The notes below the pieces were generated by a model, which did not search any database, was not told where the DNA came from, and saw only the letters and a list, made by a program, of their open reading frames with translations. Source: Ceratodon purpureus (lineage: Eukaryota; Streptophyta; Bryopsida; Pseudoditrichales; Ditrichaceae). Taken from it: 64,000 bases of DNA. This document shows positions 22,754-33,543 of this stretch, one piece after another; position 1 is the stretch's first letter, and each line of letters starts with the position of its first letter. The stretch covers positions 1,778,602 to 1,842,601 of the forward strand of contig CM026428.1 in the NCBI GenBank assembly GCA_014871385.1, in the 5' to 3' direction. The position numbers and the translations under genes were made by a program.

Positions 22754-22830
22754 GTGCTTACACGGGGAAAGGTCGTATGTGAGCGGAGAGCGGAGAGCGG
22801 AGAGCAGAAACCGGAGAGCAGAAAATTGGA
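22754..22830. repeat. MULE-1 left target duplication and TIR
   Basis: GTGCTTACAC (22754-22763), then the terminus with three to four GGAGAGC heptamers. A subterminal block near 22983-23022 again has ATTAGGGCTGACGTCATCAT. 23040-23346 holds no gene. Confidence 0.85.
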
Positions 22831-23346
22831 AATTTTAGGACTAGTTCAGGGTTTAGTGTCGCCTTAGACTGCGCATTTTAAGCTCATATTTTGAAATATT
22901 TTTAAGAGATGTCACCCTAGGTTTAGGGTGTTGTGAACACATCCGCATAAAAAAAGATGTCACATGAGCAGACATACTCTCTTTCTAGTACAAAAATTAG
23001 GGCTGACGTCATCATGACCTCATGATTTAGAGGTTGTATACCATCCCCTTCATATCTAAACCCTTCCATACCTTTGAACCTGCTTGCACATTATCATCCA
23101 CCAAAATCAACACAAAAAGTAACTTCCAATTATGCTTGAAACCTGATAACAAAATGCAATGGACATACCACATACTAAGCAATTAGCTAAGAAACTTGCG
23201 GATCCAGAACAATGAAGGCGCATGCTTTTCATCTTGTTCAATTGTGCCTCTCCATTAATCGATGATGAAACTTGTACATGATATTGGCCGACCGGCGCTA
23301 GCACAATAGGGACAAATCTGGTCTTTAATTACAAGCTACACCAAAG

Positions 23347-23616
23347 CTAGGACAAGCTAAATCTAGAAGAACCCCGGATACGGGTTAGCTCTGCGGATGG
23401 CGGCTCCCAGGTGTACTTGCAGATGTCGACAAGTCGAGAAAACGCAACGCCTGCCTCATAGTTCCAAATTGCAGTGAGGTCCTTGGAGTACACGATGTTC
23501 TCCCTCAGAATTCGAGAGTACTCCTCCACCTCAGCCTCAATCTCCAGAATGACTCCGATGAAACGCACGTCCCCAAAGAAGCTCTTCATCTCCACCTCCG
23601 ACTGCGGCCGCTCCAT
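23347..23616 (-). CDS. Small acidic MULE-1 protein
   Basis: 89 aa from the ATG at 23616 (MERPQSEVEMKSFFGDVRFI). The upstream in-frame extension is low-complexity 5' leader and was not used. The protein is mostly helical by composition, with SRILRENIVYSKDL and SRLVDICKYTWEP segments. Function unknown. It is divergently transcribed from the gene at 24507, across a promoter region built of palindromes. A TATA-like TTTATAAG lies about 125 bp upstream, in the 23739-23757 palindrome. Confidence 0.45.
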   Translation of the reverse strand: MERPQSEVEMKSFFGDVRFIGVILEIEAEVEEYSRILRENIVYSKDLTAIWNYEAGVAFSRLVDICKYTWEPPSAELTRIRGSSRFSLS

Positions 23617-24506
23617 CCTGAAGTTCGAAAAAACAGAAAGAGAAGCAAAGAGGGAGAAGAATGAGAGGAGGGGAGAGCAGAGAAAGGAGAGAGTATGAGA
23701 AGGGAGGGAGGAGAGATTGTGAGGAATGGGGAGGAGGGGCGCCCTTATAAAGGGCGCCCCTCTCACCCAGGGTTAGGTCAGAGAAGGGGGCGCCGCAACG
23801 GGCGCCCCCCTCACCCAGGGTTAGGTCAGGGTGAGAGGGCCCCTTCATCAAGGGCGAGGCCCATGACGCCCATTGAAGAGGGCTCTCGGTGCCGAGAGCC
23901 CTGTGGCCGCAAGGGACGCCCGTGACCGAGAGCCCCTATGAAGGGGCTCTTAGTCACGGAGGCCCTTGCGGCCATAGGGCTCTCGGCACCGAGAGCCCTA
24001 TGGCCGGGAGGGACCCTCGGTACCGAGAGCCCCATCACCATGGGGGCTCTCGGTACCGAGAGCCCTTAGGGCGAGGCCGCCTTAGGGTGGCCACCGCCTT
24101 AGGGTGGCCACTGCCCCTAAGGAAGGCGGCGGCCTCTTCTCCTCCCTAGAGGGTTGGAAGGGTGGCGCCCTTCCAACCCTAGGTGGGGGCTCCCTTCCTT
24201 GTGATTGGGAAGGAGCGACCTTCCCAACCCTAAGGAGGGAGGGCTTCTCCCAGGGTTGGGAGGGAGCCGCCTCCCAGCCCTGGAAAGTGGAGGCGGCTGA
24301 AGGGGCTCGGTGGGCCCCATATAAGGGGTCCCACTCCCCCTCACAACTCACACTTCTCTCCTCACTTCTCTCTCTCACTCTCTCTCTCACTCTCTCTCTC
24401 ACTCTCTCCTCTCCATTCGGACTCTTCTCTCCTCTCCCTCTCTTCTTCTCTCTTCTCCTTCAATCTTCTCTTCCTTCCTCCTCTCCTCTCCCTCCTTTTT
24501 CTCAAG
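23617..24506. promoter_or_regulatory. Divergent promoter region made of GC-rich palindromes
   Basis: A TATA palindrome GCGCCCTTATAAAGGGCGC (23739-23757) faces the minus gene and CATATAAG (24318-24325) the plus gene. Between them lie five copies of the hairpin core CTCTCGGNRCCGAGAG or close variants (23880-24065). Further inverted repeats of the GGTTGGAAGGGTGGCGCCCT type occupy 24140-24290. 23760-23835 has a tandem duplication of GGGCGCCCCTCTCACCCAGG-like sequence. A CTCTCTCA-rich leader (24355-24505) precedes the plus ATG. Confidence 0.6.
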
Positions 24507-25016
24507 ATGGTTCGCAAGGTGGTGAAGGTGGCTTCCAAGGGGCAGTGCTCGAAGACTATTGGCAAGAAGAGGGGAAGGGGAGAATCCAGTTCTGGAGGAT
24601 CTATGGTGGAGGTGCCGAAGGTGGAGGTTCCTAAGGTGGAGATGCCGAAGGTGGAGGTGCCGAAGGAGGAGGTGCCGAATGTGGAGGTGCCAAAGGTGGA
24701 GATGCCCAAGGTGGAGGTGCCGAAGGAGGAGGTGTCGGAGGAGGAGGGAAATTTTGATGGAGCTCAATGGGTGCCTTATGGTCGTAGGGGAGATACACTC
24801 ATTCTCACCATCGTTGAATATGATGGGGAGACTGTCCATATGCAGATGGATGATGCTGAAGACTATGATTCCGATTCTCATCTCCATTGGTTGGGCTTCG
24901 AAGATCAGGAGGCGGCACAGGCTTATAGGCGGAAGTTGGAGGAAGATGCAACGGATGTGGTGGAGATCATAGCCCCGGAAAACAAATCAGATGTAGTTGA
25001 GGATGGTGTAGCCTAG
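24507..25016 (+). CDS. MULE-1 protein with VEVPK pentapeptide repeats
   Basis: 169 aa. Basic Lys/Arg start (MVRKVVKVASKGQCSKTIGK), then about ten tandem copies of the pentapeptide VE(V/M)PK (residues ~33-75) encoded by a 15-bp repeat. A short acidic domain follows (WVPYGRRGDTLILTIVEYDG, HLHWLGFEDQEAAQAYRRKL). Basic-repeat-acidic layout suggests a nuclear binding protein, which is inference. It has a clear TATA about 180 bp upstream and lies at the left side of MULE-1. No family recognised. Confidence 0.6.
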   Translation: MVRKVVKVASKGQCSKTIGKKRGRGESSSGGSMVEVPKVEVPKVEMPKVEVPKEEVPNVEVPKVEMPKVEVPKEEVSEEEGNFDGAQWVPYGRRGDTLILTIVEYDGETVHMQMDDAEDYDSDSHLHWLGFEDQEAAQAYRRKLEEDATDVVEIIAPENKSDVVEDGVA

Positions 25017-26973
25017 ACATTTGTAGGTGGTAGCCTAGAAATTGGCTAGGAATGTGTGCAAATTATTGAGGTACCGTGTTGCTTAGCGGAGTGGCGCCTC
25101 TTTGGCAGGTTCAACGCCCTTGTGTAGAGGTTTTTGAAAACCGTGTACCATTTTGTAAGTACTATAAATGCGAGTTATAACGACAACCTTAAAGTTGTTA
25201 TGTCTTTAATCTTAAATTTTTTGATCATTTTAATCCTTAATTTATTGATTTTAATTTCCTTTTCTTTCCCTTTATTATGCTATTTGTTTAATGTTTTTAC
25301 TTTTATTTTTTTATTCTTATTTATGCTTTGGTTCTGTAAATTAAACGAGTCCCGAGACCCGAGTCCCAAGTCTTAAGTCCCGAGTCCCGAGTCTTGAGTC
25401 CCGAGGCCCAACACCCGAGTCCCGAGACCCAAGTCCCCACTCCCGACTCTCGACTCCCGACTCCCGACTCCCCAGCCGCGACCCCCGACTCTTGCCGCGA
25501 CGCGGGACAAAGAGTCCCGCCGCGAGCAGGGACAGGGAGTCCCGCCGCGACGGGGGACAAGGAGTCCCCTTGGGCTCCCGAGGAACCCTTCCCCCACATA
25601 GTACTCTCTGTGGGAATCGGCAGACCCCCCCCTCCTGGGTCTAAGAGAGTTCCGAGACACACTTTTTTTTGGAAGACCACCCACCCTCCTTCCCTACCCC
25701 CCCCCCCGTCTCCCTGTCCCTCTCCCTCGCGGTCACTCCCGCTCCCTCTCCCTCTCCCTCTCCCGCGCCGTCACTCTCCCTCTCCCTGTCCCTCTCCCTC
25801 TCCCTCACTCCTTGTCCCTCTCCCTCTCCCTCACTCCCTGTCCCTCTCCCTCTCCCTCACTCCCTGTCCCTCTCCCTCTCCCTCTCCCTCTCTCCCTGTC
25901 CCTCCCCCTCTCCCTCTCCCTCTCCCTCTCCCTCACTCCCTCTCCCTCACTCCCTGTCCCTCTCCCTCACTCCCTCTCCCTCTCCCTGTCCCTCTCCCTC
26001 ACTCCCTGTCCCTCCCCTTGTCCCTCTCCCTCTCCCTCTCTCCCTGTCCCTCCCCTTGTCCCTCTCCCTCTCCCTCTCTCCCTGTCCCTCCCCTTGTCCC
26101 TCTCCCTCTCCCTCACTCCCTGTCCCTCTCCCTCTCCCTCGCGGTCACTCCCTCTCCCTCTCCCTCTCTCCCTGTCCCTCTCCCTCTCCCTTTCCCTCTC
26201 CCTCACTCCGTGTCCCTCTCCCTCTCCCTCGCGGTCACTCCCTCTCCCTCACTCCCTGTCCCTCACTCCCTCTCCCTCTCCCTGTCCCTCTCCCTCACTC
26301 CCTCTCCCTCACTCCCTGTCCCTCTCCCTCACTCCCTCTCCCTCTCCCTGTCCCTCTCCCTCACTCCCTGTCCCTCTCCCTCTCCCTCTCCCTCACTCCC
26401 TGTCCCTCTCCCTCTCCCTCACTCCCTGTCCCTCTCCCTCTCCCTCACTCTCTGTCCCGCTCCCTCTCCCTCACTCCCTGTCCCTCTCCCTCTCCCTCAC
26501 TCCCTGTCCCTCTCCCTCTCCCTCACTCCCTGTCCCTCACTCTAGGTCCTTTTGATTCAAGACCTTTCACTGTTTTTGTTTTTGTTTTTTTTTTGATTTA
26601 ATGTTTTATCTGTAATTTCTCTTTTGAGAAGGGGTTCTACTTCTCATTTTATTTTAATTTTTAAATTGTTTCCCCTCCACTGTTTGGCGTCTCCCGGTGT
26701 ATGAGAACTTTCGTGGTAAGAAGGGAGGGAAATTCAGAAATTGGAATTCCAAAATTGAAAGAATGGAATCCAATGGAGATGGGTTAATGCGATACCTATG
26801 CAACAAGGAGTGGTACAACATAGGACAGTAACCAACACAATCATGACTAATTGGTTCAATAATCATGATTCACATAACCCTCCTTTCCTCTTTTAATTTA
26901 AATTTTTAAATTTTTACAACAATACCAAAATTTTAAACTAAGTAAATATTGGTGTCAATAAAATAGTTTGGTC
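25017..26973. repeat. 3' intergenic region with CCCTCT minisatellite
   Basis: 25345-25500 is a tandem array of GAGTCCC/ACTCCCG heptamers. 25690-26545 is about 0.85 kb of almost pure pyrimidine, built from CTCCCTCTCCCTCACTCCCT units with CTGTCCCTC variants. The long overlapping ORFs on it (Ser-Leu-Pro repeats) exist only because the repeat lacks stops. The remainder is AT-rich. The purine strand could form G-rich or triplex structures. Confidence 0.8.
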
Positions 26974-29900
26974 TTAATATCGGCGGTAAATATCAAAATA
27001 GTCTGAGTCTTCGTCACCTAGATCCAATGTATTATCAACAGCAGCCTCCAAATGTAGGTACTCCTTAACTGCCTGGTCATATCTCCGCTTCGTCTTTCGT
27101 TCCTTTGGGGAAGGTAATGCAGCCTGGTGTCTTGCTGCCTGCTCAGCATAAACAGGCATGCGGGAGAACGTAGCTACCGGCGACAAGGGAACTCGGGCGA
27201 CTCTGCATACGAAGGCAGTATCTGAGAAAAGACGATTCTAAGCCTGACTGTTAGATTCAAAAAATGTCCAAAATTTCTGTCTAATACGAGACCTGACGAC
27301 TACACTCACTGCCTGCCCTTCGGTCGGATTTCCGGAGGATGGTAAGCCAGATCTTCTTCTGCAAGCTGTATCAGAGGATCCTCGTCATCGTCGTCGTCGT
27401 CGTCGTCATCGTCTTCTTGGTCACTGTGATGGCCCCCGGCAGGTGCACGGGGAACCAAGTCAGATCTCATCGGAGCAAGAAGTTCCTTGAATATGTCCTC
27501 GTCCTCCTCAATAGCGACAATGTGACGGCCACGATTGCGACAGACTTGTATGGAGTCGCCTACAAAAGTCGACAAAGAAGGGAGTTAGTATTAAGGCAAA
27601 CTACAATCTGGAAGTACGGGAAAGTCAGCATCATAAGACTGTAAGGCCGTACTTGTTCCCGCCGTGAGGTCAACCACAATGCCTCCAGGGGATGTGCAAG
27701 ACAAGACGAGGCAGCCCCAGAAATACTCATCAAGTTCCTTAGGACCACGCCAAGGCCGATCGCCGTTCATCTTCACAGTCTTGGCGTTAGCCGAGTTCAT
27801 AAGGACGTTTCCCTTAACAACGTCAATATCTCCACTGTGAGTTGGCTTCAGAGTGAAGGCAGAGTTCCGAGTGCCGGTGGGGAGAGATGCTGGCCTGGGA
27901 TCCGGAGTGCATCTGACATAAAGACCCACCCTAAAAAGATTAGTGGTCTCAACCCTAGATGGAACCTGAAGCGGCAGTATGTTGAAGCCGGTCCACTCCT
28001 TAAACATCTTGAACCCAAGGCTTGGGCAAAAGGACCTGATAGTCTTTCTTGTGGAGTTATCGTCAGTGTAAACAAAGACAAGGGCGCCATCATCGTGCAA
28101 GAAAGTATGGGCAAACACGAACGTGTTCTTGAACCAGTCCTTGTCAAGGACATTCCACTTAGGGACATCCGAGGCCGTTCTTGATATGCCTGGTACCGGG
28201 GAGTTGTCCGGAACCTGGGCTACTACAAGGTCCACCATTCCGTCCTTCGTCTGATTCCTCCCATAAACCCGGCAGGATTTACCATAATTGCACTGGCTTG
28301 CGAACTTGTACACGGCATCGAACATCGACTTATTGATCATACCATTCATGATCAAATCGAAAGTATCGTACTCCACCTCCTTCGGTTCGTCAACCAGTCG
28401 AAACTCAGGCTGAGACAGAGTAAAATCTGTCCCAGAGGAGTTCCCTGATGGCGAAGGTCCATCCAGTCTACGTCGGGACTTGGGAGATTTAGGGGACCGT
28501 TGTCCTTTTCGGTTATCAACAAGTGACCCTGCAACTGAACCAGTGCCACCGTCTTGTGAGGCAGTGGTCCTCTGCGCTACGCGTCTTCCTAGCTGCGCCT
28601 GCGCTTTCTTTCTCCTCTGACCAACTTTCGGGTCCTCCGGTGCAGCCTCTTCGACGTCAGGTACTTCCTCCGGAGTGGCGTTGATGACACCTAGTCGTCT
28701 CTTCAGATCTTCCTCCTCGGCGGGGCAGAAAGTCTTCGCACACTCGATGTACCAACCGCATTCCTTCAGATGCGCTGACGGATAAGTGATCTTCTGATAC
28801 TCCGTGAAAATAAACGAGTCATGGCCAGGCTCAGTTTGGGTATCCATCCAATCTGGTTCTTCCGTGATCGCCTTCTTTGGCATCAACTCCCTCCTGTAGT
28901 ACCTATAAAACAGAGGGAATTGGGTCAGATTTCTTCATCTGCGCAAAGACCAAACTAAACAAGAGCATACCAAGGTTTTGATACTCACCTATAGATAAAC
29001 CGGCTGACGATGAGATTGCCCTTAGGCACCTGGTTCCAAGTGTCGTTCCGCTGGAATGCATGTTTCCCGCCAAAGACAGTTGGAAAAGCTTTTTGCCACA
29101 CCTTCTTCTTCCAGTAGTTCAGGTACACTTGCCAGGACTTGACTTCCTTAGTCCAGTCTGGAAGCGGATATTCAAGCAGAATAGGCTCAATCTTCTCCGT
29201 GATCTCGTCCTCCAGCAGCGCATAGAAGCATGCTTTGTGCAGCCAAGCATGAAGTTGAGACTCACTGCACGAAGTCCTCGGAAAACTGTTTGCAGCCCTG
29301 GTATTATCAGAGCCGTTCCACATCTTCAGCCAACGCACTTTATACATCCCCTTGACGTTGGTGGTCGCAATCAGCTGCAGTTTGTCTAGCCCCATCTTGC
29401 ACTTCTGATTAGGGCGATGGTTGTAATGGTTCCGAATCTGAAACGACGTAAACCCAAACAACGTAAGAAACAAAGTCATGCCATAACAAACGCTCATCAG
29501 GCCATTCCACCATTGCAGCTACACCACATCCTGGAGGCGTTAAATAACGTCATTGACCAAAACTATCGATCCTTCCAGGAAATCTGCAAATTCAAATGGC
29601 TTATCAATGCCGAACATGACGAGCCACCTGTCTTTGCAGCTCCCCTAGAGGGTGAAAATAACTTGGACAGTAACGTTCTATTGGTCATCATCTGAAATTT
29701 AAACACATCATACCTAAACTTCTAATTTGTAAAGCAACAATCAAGAAGCAATATAACACCCAAAATTGACTAAGTGTCTAGAAACCCGACCGCGCCTTCG
29801 AGGCCCGAAAGGGGCTCTCGGTACCGAGAGACCCTTCCCAGCCTCGAAGGCGCGGTCGGGATTTGGTACCTGGCGACATATTCTGCCCCTTTGATCCAAA

Positions 29901-32900
29901 AACCCGACCGCGCCTTAAAGGCCCGTAAAGGCTTCTCGGCACCGAGAGCCCCTTCCTGGCCTCACTGGAGCGGTCGGGTTTCTGGCCCAAAGGGGCAGAA
30001 TCCGGCCCCCTTTTATTGTAAAAGGGGACGAAATGGCCCATCAGGCATAAAGAGCCCTATAAATGGGTTCTTTATCTGCCTGGTGGGCTCTTTCAACCTC
30101 CCTTTGGGCTCAAAGGGGCCCGTTAAGGCCCGTTCGGGCCGAAAACCCGACCGCGCCCTTGAGGCCGGGAGGGGCTTCTCGGCACCGAGAGACCCCTCCG
30201 GGCCTCATTGGCGCAGTCGGGTTTCCGGCCCCAAGGGGCCTTATTGAGCCCCTCTCAGCCCAAGAGGGGCCCAATAAGGCCCCTTCGTGCCGGAAACCCG
30301 ACCGCGCCCATGAGGCCGGGAAGGGTCTCTCGGCACCGAGAAGCCCTTCCGGGCCTCATGGGCGCGGTCGGGTTTCCGGCTCCAAGGGGCCTAAAGAGGC
30401 CTCTCAGTGGCTCAAAGGGGCCCGTTAAGGCCCCTTCGTGCCGGAAACCCGACCGCGCCCATGAGGCCGGGAAGGGTCTCTCGGCACCGAGAAGCCCTTC
30501 CGGGCCTCATGGGCGCGGTCGGGTTTCCGGCTCCAAGGGGCCTAAAGAGGCCTCTCAGTGGCTCAAAGGGGCCCGTTAAGGCCCCTTCGTGCCGGAAACC
30601 CGACCGCGCCCATGAGGCCGGGAGGGGTCTCTCGGCACCGAGAAGCCCCTCCGGGCGTCATGGGCGCGGTCGGGGAACCGGCCCCAAGGGGCCTTATTGG
30701 GCCCTCTCAGCCCAAGAGGGGCCCGATAAGGCCCCTTCGGGTTGGTTCCCCGACCGCGCCGGTGAGGCCGGGAGGGGTCTCTCGGCACCGAGAGACCCCT
30801 GCAAGCCTCATGGGCGCGGTCGGGATACCGGCCCCAAGGGGCCTTTACAGGCCCCTCTCAACCCAAGAGGGGCCCGATAAGGCCCCTTCAGGCCGGTTTC
30901 CCGACCGCGCCCATGAGGCCCGGAGGGGCTTCCCGTTGCAAAACCTGACCAAAGCCAGGGCCTCAACCGGGCCTCAATAAGGAAAAACAAACTCACTAAG
31001 TAAAAAAAGTCTAGAATCTACATACCTCTTCAATAAAGCCCTTCCCGTTCTTAGGATTTGCAACGGCTTGGAGCTTGCTAAAAAGCTTGTTGAGGGCTTC
31101 TTTTTTCTTTAGAATCTGATTGAATATAACCTCACGCAAACGCTCCCCTGTTTGCTTGTTCAGCGGCGTCGTCTGCTTGTAGTGATTGCATGCTTCCTCG
31201 CCTGCACCTGCTATCTCTTCCTGCCGCATTAAACCAGGAAAGTTAGTTTTTTTTAATTATTTCGACACAATCTACAAAACAGGCAGGAGTAAAAACATTT
31301 AAGGGATTTACCGAGAAGAGGTGGTTCACCATTGTCTCTGAAGACAATGGATACCAAGTATTGGTCGTCTTTGCCTTCTCCTTCAGGTACTCTTCCTTGC
31401 TGAGGATATTCTCAAAATACGTTATAGGTAGCAGCCCATACTTGTGCACCATCTCGATCTGGTGCAAGACATTTGTCCTGACATGCGCCTGCTCATTTGA
31501 CCTGTCACGTCGTATGATGTTAGATATCACGAACTTAATCCAATGAAATCGACGACCAAGCATTGAGTAAAAACTTAAAGATCTAGCCTCGGAATGGTAC
31601 TTACTTGTTAACTGAATGCATGGCCCTGAGAATACTTGGGTAAAGATTCTTATGGATCTCAAGGACCAAGCAATCAGGCATTCCGTGAAGGCGATGCCAC
31701 TCCATGTTTCCCATCTTCGCTTCATCGATGTAGCGCTTCCAGGCCGTGTAGCGGTGATTGCCATCGTAAATGAAAAACATCTTTCCTTGAAGTGGCTTCA
31801 AATCCGGGTCAGAATTCAATTCTAAGTCGAATTCATTATCCAACTGATCCCATGCAGAACTCCATTCCCATCTGATTTCATCTGTAACAAGCTTCTCTCT
31901 CTGTTTCGAATCGGTCAGAGCCACATAGAACACTGCTGACCCTACTCTGTACCCGGACCGGAACTCGCTCTGCAACCGTAAGACCTCAGACTCCAACACT
32001 GGCCTGACTTCGGGCATACTAACCATGCGGCATAAAGGAATTCTCAACCTCGAGAACTTCTCTATCGGCTGTTTCCGACTCCGGTTGACTGCAACAAAGG
32101 TATCGTTCTCGAACTCCTTGATCATCCGAGCCTCTATCTCCGCTGGTGTCACACCCTCGTCCTTTCCTAGAGGGTTTTCCGGCAATTCCTCCCCCTTCTT
32201 AACCCGTGGCCATGTCAGCTTAGCCGGCGGCGTCTCTGCATCGTCCCCCTCTTCCTCTACTTCATCCATCAAGGGATCTTTCTCTTCCGCCTCCACCTCG
32301 GCTGTCTTCGCCCTCTTCGGTGAAGGTGTACTCTCCATTGTATGCTCCGCACCATCGTTCTGGCCCTCGGCCATCGCCGTCTCCTTGTTGACATCGCCAG
32401 CCAGTTCCTCCCGTCCAGACTGCTCTGTCGCCTGCAGGTCCATGCTCTCGTCCTGCCCCTCCCCTCCTTGCCTCTGCCCAGCAGCCACGAACGCCGTCTC
32501 TTCTACGGCCGCCTTCTGCGTCTCCTCCACAGCTGTCCCCTGCGTCTCCTCCACAGCCGTCTCCTGCGCCTCCTCCTCTCCTTCTTCTTGCAACAATGTG
32601 TCGCAACCTAAGTAGTCAGCTGAGTTGAACCCTTTCTAAAACCCTGGATACATACAGTGGAACTGGACGCTCTGACGATGCCCTAATACCCTTTCCCGCC
32701 CTTACTTCAAGGAGTACTATCTTACCTGCTCTCGCTGGACAGCGGACTCCGCAATTCTAACCTTCTTAGACTTCTTGTGCTTTTCTGGACGCTCCTCCCT
32801 ACTTGGCCGCTTCTTACTTTTCCTCTCACTTTCTGATGACCTCTCATCTCCTGCCCTCTTCTTTGTACCCTTCTTCTCACTTGCCGGTGACTTCTCAGTC

Positions 32901-32977
32901 CCGGACGACCTCTCCTCCCCATGGCCCTTCTTAGACCTACCCTTCTTCAACTTCCCTCCATACTTAGGGTTAAACAT
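26974..32977 (-). CDS. ParB-like domain fused to N6/N4-type DNA methyltransferase-like protein
   Basis: Minus-strand exons with GT-AG borders and matching phases: 32607-31605, 31501-31312, 31220-31026, 29437-28989, 28902-27653, 27559-27310, 27202-26974. A Lys-rich 84-codon ORF (32977-32726) is a likely first exon, but its junction phase does not fit the next exon, so the start is unresolved. Order: Glu-rich segment; ParB/Srx-like domain with FFIYDGNHRYTAW (about 31742-31780); helical middle; spacer; methyltransferase fold with VDLVVAQVPDN at the catalytic-motif position (about 28201-28236), FLHDDGALVFVYTDD, GGIVVDLTAGT (motif I) and GRHIVAIEEDEDIF. The order IV...I matches beta-type amino-methyltransferases. 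The canonical (D/N/S)PP(Y/F/W) is replaced by QVPD, so catalysis is doubtful. The final exons are Asp-rich. No frame break in 1.18 kb of codons; ParB-methyltransferase fusions are otherwise known from phages and bacteria. Confidence 0.75.
29760..30960. repeat. Array of long GC-rich hairpins inside an intron
   Basis: Lies in the 1.6-kb intron between the exons ending at 31026 and starting at 29437. Seven full units and one partial are centred near 29823, 29937, 30180, 30333, 30482, 30634 and 30783. Spacing is about 150 bp in the right half. Each unit is an inverted repeat with arms of about 40 bp: CCCGACCGCGCCCATGAGGC on one side, its complement on the other, around CTCTCGGCACCGAGAG. The spacers (AAGGGGCCTTATTGGGCCC types) are themselves palindromic. 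Units at 30333 and 30482 are almost identical, suggesting recent tandem duplication. ORFs across it are repeat artefacts. Confidence 0.9.
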
Positions 32978-33111
32978 GGCGACAAACTATGTAGATCGAC
33001 CCGCACCCTACAAACCCTAACGACGTCACCCTAAACCGAACCCTGACTGTACTACACTCACACACACAAAAACCGCAACGCAGTGTAAGCCAGGCACAGC
33101 AAAGCTGCGAG

Positions 33112-33543
33112 CTAAGAACACCACGAGGGGGCACAGAGAGACTGAGCATGGAGCTTCTCCCCCTTCTTATACCTGGCCTCAAGAGCAAGGGCGCACAAAC
33201 TAATGATGTCTACAATTAACACACGTACCTCTAAGCACTCAGGTATGGTGAGGGGAATTGATTGCTGGAGCGGCGTCACACACTGCGATGGCGATGTCTC
33301 ACACAACCCGCCCCCCTTTGCTACTCGAGGTACTGCTATGACGGGAAGTTTTGCGAAGTCCTTACTCAATGCCTTCACGGTCCCGCCAAACCCCTCAACA
33401 CGTCGCCTCCGTTCCTCAGCCTGTCTCATCCTCGAAGCTGTCAGCTGCCTCGAGTTTGAGAACAGCTTGTCTCTCCCCTTCCTCTTTCTCTTTCTCTCTC
33501 TCATAGGAGTGGCGACCACTTCAGTTGAATCATCGACATGCAT
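33112..33543 (-). CDS. Small basic MULE-1 protein
   Basis: 143 aa from the ATG at 33543 (MHVDDSTEVVATPMRERKRK). Contains a strong nuclear-localisation-like RERKRKRKGRDK and an Arg-rich helix (MRQAEERRRRVEGF). The C-terminal half is hydrophobic (VRVLIVDIISLCALAL). It lies between the methyltransferase-like gene and the divergently oriented transposase. Opposite-strand ORFs of similar length exist, so coding strand is not certain. No family recognised. Confidence 0.4.
   Translation of the reverse strand: MHVDDSTEVVATPMRERKRKRKGRDKLFSNSRQLTASRMRQAEERRRRVEGFGGTVKALSKDFAKLPVIAVPRVAKGGGLCETSPSQCVTPLQQSIPLTIPECLEVRVLIVDIISLCALALEARYKKGEKLHAQSLCAPSWCS

Noticed and set aside
25394-26601. Long overlapping ORFs of Ser-Leu-Pro repeats (up to 383 aa)
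   Set aside because: They are translations of a stop-free CCCTCT minisatellite in all three frames; no start context or non-repeat domain.
29760-30960. CRISPR array
   Set aside because: Units are large palindromes with repeated spacers in a eukaryotic intron; no unique spacers or Cas genes.
29774-30980. Overlapping plus- and minus-strand ORFs rich in Arg/Gly/Pro
   Set aside because: Artefacts of the hairpin array, which is palindromic and GC-rich, so both strands read similarly; it lies in an intron of a well-supported gene.
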